Shown here piece by piece: positions 20,189-28,038 of a DNA stretch of 34,874 nt; the stretch's first letter is position 1; each line of letters begins with the position of its first letter. The stretch comes from Pseudomonadales bacterium (lineage in GTDB: Bacteria > Pseudomonadota > Gammaproteobacteria > Pseudomonadales > Azotimanducaceae). The notes beneath the pieces were generated by a model, which saw only the letters and a list, made by a program, of their open reading frames with translations, was not told the origin of the DNA and made no database searches. Both the position numbers and the translations under genes were made by a program. The DNA lies in contig JADHNU010000026.1 in the NCBI GenBank assembly GCA_016779325.1, positions 1 to 34,874 on the forward strand, in the 5' to 3' direction.

Positions 20189-21037
20189 ATGTTCGTGAGT
20201 ACGTTTTTCCTTGTCTTGTTGGTCATCGCCGTGGGCGGGTTCCTTACCCTGCGCTGGTTCGAGGGCTTGCCCAATAAAAAGAAGAAGAAGTGGTTTACGA
20301 AATCCGTAAACCGCTATTTTGTCGTGCTCGAGAATCTGGGCCTGCTTAAGCGCACCCAGGCCTTTGATTACGATTATCACGGCCAATACCCGGGGCTGGA
20401 TCGATTGGAAGCGAACTATGGCGATGTGCGCGAAGAGTGCCTTCAGCTGCTGGGGATCAAGGATCAGCTCACGGATATGACGGCCCTCGGGGCCGGCTAT
20501 ACCAACGGAGGCATCCACACGGCCCAGTGGAAAGCCTTTATGTTCAAATCGGGGAATCGTTTTATCGAGGAAAATTGTGTTCAGGCGCCAAAGACCACGG
20601 CCCTTTTGAAGGGTATTCCGGGTATGGAAACGGCGTTCTTTTCGATCCTCGACCCCCGCCAATACATCACGCCCCACTGGGGCTATTACAAGGGTTACAT
20701 GCGCTATCACCTCGGGGTCATCATCCCCGACAACAACGCGGACGAGCGCTGCTGGTTGCGGGTGAACGATAACGCCGCGCAGAACGCCCTGAAGGAAAAG
20801 GATCAGATTGAATTTGGTAAAAAGTATCACTGGCATGACGGCGAGGGGATCGTCTTCGACGACAACTACCTCCACGACGCCTCTAACGAATCGGATCAGG
20901 TGCGGGTGGTGCTATGGCTCGACCTGCGCCGGAAGATGCCCTTCTACGCATCCCTCTTTAATCGCTTCGTACTTTGGCTCGCCGGGCGCGACAAATCGGT
21001 GGAAAAGATCCGTCAAAAAGCGACGGTTAATGCTTGA
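20189..21037 (+). CDS. Membrane-anchored aspartyl/asparaginyl beta-hydroxylase family protein (LpxO-like)
   Basis: 282 aa. An N-terminal transmembrane helix (about 3-22) is followed by a Lys cluster (NKKKKK), i.e. a cytosolic catalytic domain on the inner membrane. The Fe(II)/2-oxoglutarate dioxygenase domain of the Asp/Asn hydroxylase family spans about 60-260: H163 in ITPHWGYYKG, MRYHLGVIIP, WHDGEGIVFDD, H229 in YLHDASNE, and R239 in RVVLWLDL as the probable 2-oxoglutarate anchor. LpxO enzymes of this family 2-hydroxylate a secondary acyl chain of lipid A, which fits the two acyltransferase genes just upstream. A protein hydroxylase cannot be excluded. The start is open: AAGAGG lies only 2 bases before the ATG but 8 before the in-frame GTG at 20195. 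Confidence 0.87.
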   Translation: MFVSTFFLVLLVIAVGGFLTLRWFEGLPNKKKKKWFTKSVNRYFVVLENLGLLKRTQAFDYDYHGQYPGLDRLEANYGDVREECLQLLGIKDQLTDMTALGAGYTNGGIHTAQWKAFMFKSGNRFIEENCVQAPKTTALLKGIPGMETAFFSILDPRQYITPHWGYYKGYMRYHLGVIIPDNNADERCWLRVNDNAAQNALKEKDQIEFGKKYHWHDGEGIVFDDNYLHDASNESDQVRVVLWLDLRRKMPFYASLFNRFVLWLAGRDKSVEKIRQKATVNA

Positions 21038-21063
21038 GCCGGGGCCGCGCGGGAGGTTCGCCC

Positions 21064-23442
21064 ATGGCCAAAGCTAAGCGACCCCCCACCCCCGCGGATC
21101 CCCACGCCCAGCGCGAAGCAGAGCGCTACTCCGACCCCATCGCCAGCCGAGAACTCATCCTCGAAACCCTCGCGGAGGCTGGGCGTCCCCTGGCCCAGGA
21201 GGGCCTGGCCGCTGCCCTGGCCTTACAGGGCCCGGGGCCGCTGGAGGCGCTTCGCCGTCGCCTGCGGGCCATGTGTCGTGACGGCCAGTTGATGATGGAT
21301 CGGCGGGGCCGCTACGTCGTGGCAGAAAAGCTCTCCCTGGTGCGCGGCAAGATAGCGGCTCATCGCGATGGCTTCGCCTGGCTGCTGCCGCAAGATGGCA
21401 GCGCCGATGTGTATCTTCACGACCGCGCCCTGGGCAGTGCTATGGACGGTGATGAGGTGCTCGTGCGCATCACCGGCGCCCGGCGCGACGGGAAGCCCGA
21501 GGGCGCCGTCGCAGAGATTCTCGCCCGGGCCCATGAAACGCTGGTAGGTCAGTATTTTGATGGCGGTGGCGTTGGGGTGGTGCAGCCTGCCCACCCGAAG
21601 CTCCACGGCGAGTTTTTGGTGCGCCTCGAAGGCGCTCTGAAGGTGGCCCCGGGCAGCTGGGTGCGTCTGCGCCTAACCACCTATCCAGAAAATCGGCGCC
21701 CGGGCTGGGGTGAGGTGGACGCTGTCCTCGCTCCGCCAGGGGACCTCGACTATGAAGGGCAACTGGCCGTCGTGCTGGGGGCTCATGGTCTCGAGGAAGG
21801 CTGGCCTGCCGCCGTCGAGAAGCAAGTGGCGCGCCTGCCGAAGCGGGTGCCCAGGGCCGCCCTGACGGGGCGCGTTGATCTTCGAGACACCCCCTTGGTC
21901 ACCATCGACGGTGAGGACGCCAAGGATTTTGATGATGCGGTGTTTGCCGAAGCGCGGGGGCGCGGGGGCTGGCGGTTGCTGGTCGCCATTGCCGACGTTA
22001 GCCATTACGTGACACCCCATACGGACCTCGACGAAGAAGCGCAGAAGCGCGGAACCAGCGTCTACTTTCCGGGTCGGGTGATCCCCATGCTGCCGGAAGC
22101 GCTATCCAACGGCTTGTGTTCGCTCATGCCGAAGGTGGACCGCCTCGCGATGGTCTGCGAGATGACCATCAGCCCGCGCGGCCGCGTCACGGCCTATCGC
22201 TTTTTTGAAGCGGTCATACAGTCTGCTGCGCGCCTCACCTATACGGAGGTAGGGGCGTTCTTCGATGCGGAAGATCGGAGCGAGGCGCCGGCCCGCAATT
22301 TGAGGGCGCTTGCCCCACAGCTTCGGGCCCTGCGCAGCCTCTACCAGGTCCTTTGGCAGGACCGGGAAATGCGCGGCGCCCTCGATTTCAGCGGTACGGA
22401 AGCGCGTATTGTCTTGGATGAGCACGGCCGGGTAGCCGAGGTGGCGCCGGTGCAGCGCAATGACGCCCATCGGCTCATTGAAGCCTGCATGATTACGGCG
22501 AACAGCTGTGCCGCGCGCCTGCTGAGCAAGGCCAAGGTGCCAACGCTCTATCGGAATCATGCGCCGCCCTCTCCCGGGGGGATGGAAAGCCTAGCCGCTT
22601 ACCTGGGAAATTTAGGCATTGCCTTTGAGGTGCCCGATCCCCTCACCGCGAAGGCCGTACAGGCGCTGCTTGCGCGCCTCGCTGCCAAGCCGGAGACCCA
22701 GCCCCTCGAAACGATGGTGCTGCGGGCCCTATCCCAGGCCAACTATGGCCCCGAGCGCATCGGTCATTTTGGCCTAGCGCTTACCCACTATGCGCACTTT
22801 ACCTCGCCCATTCGCCGCTACCCCGATCTGCTCGTGCATCGGGGCCTGCGGGCGCTGTTGCAGAGCGACCGCGATTTCCCCGAGCTCTATGGGTCGCCGG
22901 AGGCCCTGGCGGCCAAGGCCTTCGAGGACGCCTATCCCTACGACGTGCCCGCCATGCTGACCTTGGGGGCGTCTTTGTCTCTGCGGGAGCGCGGCGCCGA
23001 CGCCGCGGCCTTCGACTTTGAGGCCTGGCTGAAGTGCGAATATGCGAAGGATCACCTCGATCAGCTCTTCGAGGGCACGGTAACGGCGGTGACCCATTTT
23101 GGGCTTTTCGTCACCTTAGACAGCTTGCGCCTTGCGGGCCTCCTGCACGTCACCCAGCTGCCCGATGACTACTATCATTTTGATGAGGTCGATCGTCGCC
23201 TAAGCGGAGAACAAGGGGCGGGGGATTTTGCCCTGGGCGATCGGCTCCGGGTGCGCCTGAGCAAGGTCGACACGGAAGCGCGGCAAATTGATCTTGCCTT
23301 TGAGGCCCAGCTGAGCCGCGGGCCTCGGCCCGCGCGCCGAGGGCGAAGTGGCCGACGCTCCGGCTCGGAGCCGCATCGCGGCGGTCGGGCTTCGCAGGGC
23401 AAGAAACGTTCTGGCGGCGGGAAGGGGCGACGGCCGCGATGA
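21064..23442 (+). CDS. rnr: Ribonuclease R
   Basis: A processive 3'-5' exoribonuclease of the RNB (RNase II) family that degrades structured RNA and takes part in ribosome quality control. 792 aa (E. coli 813). An N-terminal helix-turn-helix region (about 20-85) is followed by cold-shock domains (about 90-255), the RNB core with DGEDAKDFDDAVF (282-294; D282, D288, D290, D291) and TSPIRRYPDLLVHR, an S1 domain from FEGTVTAVTHFGLFV, and a basic low-complexity tail rich in Arg, Gly and Lys. The ATG at 21064 has GGGAGG 7 bases upstream; an in-frame TTG at 21034 is rejected. It overlaps rlmB by 4 bases (ATGA). Confidence 0.97.
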   Translation: MAKAKRPPTPADPHAQREAERYSDPIASRELILETLAEAGRPLAQEGLAAALALQGPGPLEALRRRLRAMCRDGQLMMDRRGRYVVAEKLSLVRGKIAAHRDGFAWLLPQDGSADVYLHDRALGSAMDGDEVLVRITGARRDGKPEGAVAEILARAHETLVGQYFDGGGVGVVQPAHPKLHGEFLVRLEGALKVAPGSWVRLRLTTYPENRRPGWGEVDAVLAPPGDLDYEGQLAVVLGAHGLEEGWPAAVEKQVARLPKRVPRAALTGRVDLRDTPLVTIDGEDAKDFDDAVFAEARGRGGWRLLVAIADVSHYVTPHTDLDEEAQKRGTSVYFPGRVIPMLPEALSNGLCSLMPKVDRLAMVCEMTISPRGRVTAYRFFEAVIQSAARLTYTEVGAFFDAEDRSEAPARNLRALAPQLRALRSLYQVLWQDREMRGALDFSGTEARIVLDEHGRVAEVAPVQRNDAHRLIEACMITANSCAARLLSKAKVPTLYRNHAPPSPGGMESLAAYLGNLGIAFEVPDPLTAKAVQALLARLAAKPETQPLETMVLRALSQANYGPERIGHFGLALTHYAHFTSPIRRYPDLLVHRGLRALLQSDRDFPELYGSPEALAAKAFEDAYPYDVPAMLTLGASLSLRERGADAAAFDFEAWLKCEYAKDHLDQLFEGTVTAVTHFGLFVTLDSLRLAGLLHVTQLPDDYYHFDEVDRRLSGEQGAGDFALGDRLRVRLSKVDTEARQIDLAFEAQLSRGPRPARRGRSGRRSGSEPHRGGRASQGKKRSGGGKGRRPR

Positions 23443-24182
23443 GCGAGGGCGTTTGGATTGGCGGGGTGCACGCCGTGGAGGCGGCGCTCCGGGCGGGCAA
23501 CGTACGCCGGTTGCGCATTGCCGCGGGGCGAGGGGGCGAGCGGTTGGGCCCTCTGCTCGAACGGGCCAAGCGCGATCAGGTTCGGGTTGAGCGAGCCGAT
23601 CGCCGCGCGCTCGACGCCCTGGTGCCCGAAAGCCATCAGGGCGTGGTGGCGGAACTGCTCGCAGCCGCGGTGGAGCTGGGCGATGAGGCGGCCCTAGAGG
23701 CGCGTCTCGCGGCGGCGGCCGAACCCTTTTTGCTCGTGCTAGAGGGCATTTTAGATCCCCGAAACCTCGGGGCCTGCTTGCGCAGCGCCGAGGCAGCGGG
23801 GGTGGATGCGGTGATTCTGCCGCGCTCCCGCATGGCGCCCCTGAACGCCGCGGCGCGGAAAACCGCCGCGGGGGCCGCGGAGCGCTTGCCCCTTTTTGCC
23901 GTGGCCAACCTCGCCCGCACCTTGCGCACGCTTCAAGAGGACTTTGCCGTTCGCTGCTTCGGGCTTGCGGGGGCCGGCGAGGCCCGCTTGTGGTCTGCTG
24001 ACCTCACGGGACCTTGCGCGCTGGTGCTGGGTGCTGAGGATCGGGGGCTGCGGGCGCTCACCATGCGCCACTGTGATGGTTTGCTCGCGCTCCCGATGGC
24101 TGGGGAAGCCGAATCCTTGAACGTTTCCGTCGCCGCGGGGGTGGCGCTCTTCGAGGCCGTGCGCCAACGCACGTCCCCCTAG
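23439..24182 (+). CDS. rlmB: 23S rRNA (guanosine-2'-O-)-methyltransferase RlmB
   Basis: A SpoU/TrmH-class methyltransferase that methylates the 2'-O of G2251 in 23S rRNA. 247 aa. The N-terminal substrate-binding domain begins WIGGVHAVEAAL. The knotted SPOUT domain has motif 1 LEGILDPRNLGACLRSAEA, motif 2 LVLGAEDRGL and motif 3 LPMAGEAESLNVSVAAGV. The ATG overlaps the rnr stop, the conserved rnr-rlmB pairing. The rpsF promoter begins right after its stop. Confidence 0.97.
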   Translation: MSEGVWIGGVHAVEAALRAGNVRRLRIAAGRGGERLGPLLERAKRDQVRVERADRRALDALVPESHQGVVAELLAAAVELGDEAALEARLAAAAEPFLLVLEGILDPRNLGACLRSAEAAGVDAVILPRSRMAPLNAAARKTAAGAAERLPLFAVANLARTLRTLQEDFAVRCFGLAGAGEARLWSADLTGPCALVLGAEDRGLRALTMRHCDGLLALPMAGEAESLNVSVAAGVALFEAVRQRTSP

Positions 24183-24195
24183 CGCTTGCCTGGCC

Positions 24196-24224
24196 TTGCG
24201 CTTAGGGCCCTGTCTCCGTAGAAT
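24196..24224 (+). promoter_or_regulatory. Candidate sigma-70 promoter of the rpsF operon
   Basis: TTGCGC (24196-24201), 17 bases, TAGAAT (24219-24224), just after rlmB. Transcription would start near 24231, leaving a leader of about 74 bases before rpsF. Confidence 0.65.
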
Positions 24225-24230
24225 CCGCCG

Positions 24231-24304
24231 CCCTTGAGCACCGCTTGGTGCTCTTCCCTGCTCCACGCCACTCGCGGCGGGGGCGTGACCCAAAGGGAGC
24301 ATTT
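24231..24304 (+). promoter_or_regulatory. Structured rpsF mRNA leader, possible S6:S18 autoregulatory site
   Basis: Two stems are visible: GAGCACC (24236-24242) with GGTGCTC (24247-24253) around loop GCTT, and CACGCC (24264-24269) with GGCGTG (24282-24287) around a 12-base loop. Many bacteria carry in this leader a hairpin with an unpaired CCG that binds the S6:S18 complex and represses the operon. A CCG lies at 24241-24243 within the first hairpin, and alternative pairing could expose it. The assignment is by position and this partial resemblance. Confidence 0.45.
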
Positions 24305-24718
24305 ATGCGTCACTATGAAGTGGTATTTCTGGTTCATCCGGACCAAAGCGAACAAGTGCCTTCCATGATTGAGCGCTACAAGGGCATCGTCGAAGCCGAC
24401 GGTGGCTCGGTGCATCGTCTGGAAGATTGGGGCCGGCGCCAGCTGGCTTACCCCATCAACAAAATTCACAAGGCGCACTACGTACTCATGAACATCGAGT
24501 GCGGCGAGGCGCCCGTGGCGGAACTCGAAGGCCTTTTCCGGTTCAACGATGCCATCCTGCGCAGCATGGTGCTTCGCCAGGATGAAGCCGTGACCGAAGC
24601 CTCCCCCATGATGAAGCCGGAGCGGGAAGGTCGAGATCGGGGCCCGCGCCGCGATCGCGACGATGCCCCCCAGCATGATGATCTTGATGCCGCTCTCGAA
24701 GCGGACAAGGAGGACTGA
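24305..24718 (+). CDS. rpsF: 30S ribosomal protein S6
   Basis: Binds S18 and the central domain of 16S rRNA in the small subunit. 137 aa. It opens [14 protein letters not shown], with the conserved [12 protein letters not shown] core and a charged, Asp/Arg-rich C-terminal tail ending EADKED, where RimK-type glutamylation occurs in some species. The ATG has AGGGAG 5 bases upstream; the frame is open further back to 24245. The tail of the gene contains the AAGGAGG that serves rpsR. Confidence 0.98.
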   Translation: MRHYEVVFLVHPDQSEQVPSMIERYKGIVEADGGSVHRLEDWGRRQLAYPINKIHKAHYVLMNIECGEAPVAELEGLFRFNDAILRSMVLRQDEAVTEASPMMKPEREGRDRGPRRDRDDAPQHDDLDAALEADKED

Positions 24719-24721
24719 TCC

Positions 24722-24949
24722 ATGGCTCGTTTTTTCCGTCGCCGTAAGTTTTGCCGCTTCACCGCGGACGGGGTTAAGGAGATCGATTACAAGGATCTCG
24801 AAACCCTGAAGCAGTACATCACCGAGACGGGCAAGATCGTGCCGTCCCGTATCACTGGCACCCGCGCGAAGTACCAGCGCCAGCTGTCCCGGGCCGTGAA
24901 GCGCGCACGCTATTTGGCGCTGCTGCCCTACACGGACCGCCACAACTAA
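24722..24949 (+). CDS. rpsR: 30S ribosomal protein S18
   Basis: 75 aa, the usual size. Opens [20 protein letters not shown], then [17 protein letters not shown] and the basic core [21 protein letters not shown]18 forms a heterodimer with S6 on 16S rRNA. The ribosome site AAGGAGG lies inside the end of rpsF, 3 bases upstream of its own ORF junction. The order rpsF-rpsR-rplI is the standard gammaproteobacterial one; priB is absent between rpsF and rpsR, as in Pseudomonas. Confidence 0.98.
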   Translation: MARFFRRRKFCRFTADGVKEIDYKDLETLKQYITETGKIVPSRITGTRAKYQRQLSRAVKRARYLALLPYTDRHN

Positions 24950-24971
24950 GCGCAGGCAAGGAGATCAGGTA

Positions 24972-25418
24972 ATGGACATTATTCTTCTTGAGCGGGTGCG
25001 GAACCTAGGGAACCTCGGTGACGAGGTCACGGTGAAGAACGGCTATGGCCGGAACTTCCTCATTCCCCAGGGCAAAGCGGTGCGCGCCACTAAGGAAAAC
25101 CGGGAAGTGTTCGAAGGCCGTCGCGCCGAGCTTGAAGCCCAGGCGGCAGCCCAGCTGAAGGCGGCTCAGGATCGGGCTGCGGGCCTCGCGGAACTCGCCG
25201 TCACCATCACGGCGCGGGCCAGCGACGAAGGCAAGCTGTTCGGGTCTGTGGGGGCGCGGGAGATTGCCGACGCCGTTACGGAAGCCGGCCAAGCGGTCAC
25301 CAAGGACGAGGTGTTACTGCCCGTCGGTCCGCTGCGGAGCATCGGCGAATTCTCCGTCGACCTCCAGCTTCACTCTGACGTCACCACGGCGGTGACGGTG
25401 AACGTGATTCCCGAGTAA
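24972..25418 (+). CDS. rplI: 50S ribosomal protein L9
   Basis: 148 aa. The N-terminal rRNA-binding domain opens [19 protein letters not shown] with the conserved [17 protein letters not shown] long connecting helix rich in Ala, Glu and Arg (about 42-75) and a C-terminal domain (about 80-148) with [16 protein letters not shown] follow. L9 binds domain V of 23S rRNA near the L1 stalk and helps reading-frame maintenance. AAGGAG lies 8 bases upstream. It is the last gene before the operon terminator. Confidence 0.98.
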   Translation: MDIILLERVRNLGNLGDEVTVKNGYGRNFLIPQGKAVRATKENREVFEGRRAELEAQAAAQLKAAQDRAAGLAELAVTITARASDEGKLFGSVGAREIADAVTEAGQAVTKDEVLLPVGPLRSIGEFSVDLQLHSDVTTAVTVNVIPE

Positions 25419-25443
25419 GGCTAGGCCTTTCGGGTATGACGCT

Positions 25444-25475
25444 GCGGGGGCCTTCGGGCCCCCGCGCTGTTTCTG
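25444..25475 (+). terminator. Rho-independent terminator of the rpsF operon
   Basis: A 9-base perfect stem, GCGGGGGCC (25444-25452) with GGCCCCCGC (25457-25465), capped by TTCG, the very stable C(UUCG)G tetraloop, then GCTGTTTCTG. The T-run is short and the stem unusually GC-rich. Confidence 0.85.
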
Positions 25476-25555
25476 CCCCGGGTCGCTAACCCTTGACCCC
25501 GCCCGGCCCCTGGCCGACGCTAACCATCTTTCCTTGGGTGAGGCCGGAGGACACC

Positions 25556-26947
25556 ATGGCGGAAATGCCAGCTGCGCCAGCGACGTCGGAAGGACGCCTC
25601 TCCGGGATTAAGGTGCCGCCGCATTCTATTGAGGCAGAGCAGGCGGTCCTCGGCAGCTTGCTGCTGCACGCCGCAGCCTACTGGGAAATTGGCGATCTCC
25701 TCGGCGAGGGAGATTTCTACCGCACCGACCATCGCCTGATCTGGCGGACCATCTGCAAGCTGATGGAAGACGAGGGCGCGGTGGACGTGCTCACCGTGGG
25801 GCGTGCCTTAGAACAGCTGGGCAGCGCGGCCAAGGGCTTGGATATGGCCTACCTAGCGGAGCTCGCCGAGAGCACGCCGGGGGTCAGCAACATCAAGGCC
25901 TATGCGGAAATTGTCCGGGAGCGGGCGACGCTTCGGCAGCTCATCGGCGCCGCCAATCGCATTGCAGAAGCCGCGTTTTCGCCCCAGGGGCGGAAGAGTG
26001 CGGAGCTCCTCGACGAGGCGGAACGGGAGGTCTTCCAGATTGCCGAGGGGCGGCCGAAGGCCGGCGGCCCCCAGGATGCCCGCGCCCTCCTCAAGCAGGC
26101 GGTGGATCGCATCGATCGGCTGGTGGCCTCTAAAAGCGCGATCACGGGCCTGCCCACGGGCTTTGCCGATCTCGACGGCATGACCAGTGGTCTGCAGCCC
26201 TCAGATCTGGTCATTGTGGCGGGCCGTCCGTCCATGGGGAAAACCAGTTTTGCCATGAACCTGGCAGAGCACGCGCTCATGCTCGATGGGGCGGGCCCCG
26301 TACTGGTATTTTCCATGGAGATGCCGGCGGATTCGCTGATGATGCGGATGCTGTCTTCCCTTGGGCGCATCAACCAGAGCCACATGCGGACGGGGCAGCT
26401 GACCGACGACGATTGGCCCCGCCTGACCTCGACCATGGCGCTCCTTCGCGATCGCCCCCTGTTCATTGACGATACCCCGGCCCTTTCGCCCACGGAACTG
26501 CGGGCCCGGGCCCGGCGCGTGGCCCGGGAGCACGGGGGCCTGGGGCTGATTGTGGTCGATTACCTGCAGCTGATGCAGGTGCCCGGGAACAGTGAGAACC
26601 GGGCAGGGGAAATCTCGGAGATTTCCCGATCCCTGAAAGCCCTGGCGAAGGAAATGGGGTGCCCCGTCATTGCGCTGTCTCAGCTTAATCGCTCTTTAGA
26701 GCAGCGGCCCAATAAGCGCCCCGTGATGAGTGACCTGCGGGAGTCTGGGGCCATCGAGCAGGACGCGGACCTCATCATGTTTATCTACCGCGACGAGGTC
26801 TATAACCCCGAGTCCGCTGATAAGGGCTCCGCGGAAATCATCATCGGGAAGCAGCGGAACGGGCCCATCGGCACGGTGCGCTTGGCCTTCGTCGGGCCGC
26901 TGACGAAGTTCGAATCCCTGGCGCCGGATCGCTACGAGCAACTGTGA
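25556..26947 (+). CDS. dnaB: Replicative DNA helicase DnaB
   Basis: Hexameric 5'-3' helicase that unwinds DNA at the replication fork. 463 aa (E. coli 471). The N-terminal helical domain opens VPPHSIEAEQAVLGSLL, followed by a linker and the RecA-like domain with Walker A GRPSMGKTS (223-231), FSMEMP, Walker B LIVVDYLQLM, the SQLNRSLEQRPNKRP segment and an arginine-finger region near IIGKQRNGP. No intein. The ATG has GGAGG 5 bases upstream; the frame is open earlier to 25493. It overlaps the start of alr. Confidence 0.98.
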   Translation: MAEMPAAPATSEGRLSGIKVPPHSIEAEQAVLGSLLLHAAAYWEIGDLLGEGDFYRTDHRLIWRTICKLMEDEGAVDVLTVGRALEQLGSAAKGLDMAYLAELAESTPGVSNIKAYAEIVRERATLRQLIGAANRIAEAAFSPQGRKSAELLDEAEREVFQIAEGRPKAGGPQDARALLKQAVDRIDRLVASKSAITGLPTGFADLDGMTSGLQPSDLVIVAGRPSMGKTSFAMNLAEHALMLDGAGPVLVFSMEMPADSLMMRMLSSLGRINQSHMRTGQLTDDDWPRLTSTMALLRDRPLFIDDTPALSPTELRARARRVAREHGGLGLIVVDYLQLMQVPGNSENRAGEISEISRSLKALAKEMGCPVIALSQLNRSLEQRPNKRPVMSDLRESGAIEQDADLIMFIYRDEVYNPESADKGSAEIIIGKQRNGPIGTVRLAFVGPLTKFESLAPDRYEQL

Positions 26948-28038
26948 TGGCTGCCCATCGCTATGCCCGGGCCTACATCGACTTAGCGGCGTTTCAAGCC
27001 AATCTTGCCCTGGCGAAGACGTGTGCTGGGCCGCGCGCTGTCTACGCCGTGGTGAAGGCCGACGCCTATGGCCATGGCATGGCGCCCGTGGCGGGGGCGG
27101 CGACGGCGGCGGACGGCTTTTGCGTCGCGGACCTCGACGAAGGCTTGGCCTTGCGCGCGATTGTGCCTGAGCGGCCCATTGTGGTGCTGCAAGGCGCGCA
27201 CGATCGGGACGGGTTCGCGGCCGCGCGCGCCGCAGGCCTCACCCTGGTGCTACACCACGCAGAGCAGGTTCAGCGCTTCCTTGCGGAGGCGAAGGCCGGT
27301 GGCTCCGGGGCGTTGCCCTGGCTAGAGCTGGATACGGGCATGCACCGGCTGGGCCTGGGCAACGCGGCGCTATCGGAGGCCCAACGGGCCTTGGAGCCAA
27401 TCTTTTCAGGCAAAAGTATAACAGTGATGACTCACTTCGCCCGCGCCGATACGCCCACGTCCGCCCTGCACGAGGTGCAGAGCACCCGCCTTGCGGCCCT
27501 GGCGGGGCTGCGTCGCAGCGCCTGTAACTCGGCCGCGCTCCTGGCGGGCGCCATCCAAGACGATCACATCGTCCGTCCGGGGATCATGCTCTACGGCGGC
27601 GCGTCCTTGGCCGGGGCCACGCCGGCGGCGCTTGGGCTGCAGGCCGTGATGACCCTCACCTCGCGGATTTTGGCCGTACGCACGGTGCCCGAAGGCGAGT
27701 CGGTGGGCTATGGCGCGGCCTGGACTGCGCGTCGGATCAGCCGCATCGCCACCGTGGCTCTGGGCTATGGGGATGGCTATCCTCGCACCATGCCCCCAGG
27801 CAGTCCCGTGCTCACCTCGGCGGGGCGTGCGCCTCTGGTGGGCCGGGTGTCCATGGACTCGCTGGCCATTGATATCACCGATTTGCCCGGCGTGACCGTT
27901 GGGCAAGAGGTGGTGCTTTGGGGAGAGGGCCTGCCGGTGGATGAGCTCGCGGAGGCCCAGGGGACCATTGGCTACGAATTGTTAACGCGCCTTGGACCTC
28001 GCGTCCCGCGCGTGCTGGGAAGGAGATCTCGTGGCTAA
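26947..28038 (+). CDS. alr: Alanine racemase
   Basis: A PLP enzyme making D-alanine for peptidoglycan. 363 aa. The PLP Lys is K37 in AVVKADAYGHG, followed by the substrate-side LELDTGMHRLGL, the catalytic Tyr Y255 in VGYGAAW, ALGYGDGYPR and the MDSLAIDIT segment. The start can be the ATG at 26947 or the overlapping GTG at 26944, both within the dnaB stop (GTGATG). dnaB-alr adjacency is common in Gammaproteobacteria. The 3' end overlaps radA by 8 bases. Confidence 0.97.
   Translation: MAAHRYARAYIDLAAFQANLALAKTCAGPRAVYAVVKADAYGHGMAPVAGAATAADGFCVADLDEGLALRAIVPERPIVVLQGAHDRDGFAAARAAGLTLVLHHAEQVQRFLAEAKAGGSGALPWLELDTGMHRLGLGNAALSEAQRALEPIFSGKSITVMTHFARADTPTSALHEVQSTRLAALAGLRRSACNSAALLAGAIQDDHIVRPGIMLYGGASLAGATPAALGLQAVMTLTSRILAVRTVPEGESVGYGAAWTARRISRIATVALGYGDGYPRTMPPGSPVLTSAGRAPLVGRVSMDSLAIDITDLPGVTVGQEVVLWGEGLPVDELAEAQGTIGYELLTRLGPRVPRVLGRRSRG

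Noticed and set aside
18063-21063. Genomic island integrated at tRNA-Leu
   Set aside because: No integrase, and I see no repeat of the tRNA 3' end downstream; base composition by eye does not differ from neighbours.
25493-25521. TTGACC-17-GACGCT as dnaB promoter
   Set aside because: The -10 matches only 2 of 6 consensus bases; no better hexamer is in range.
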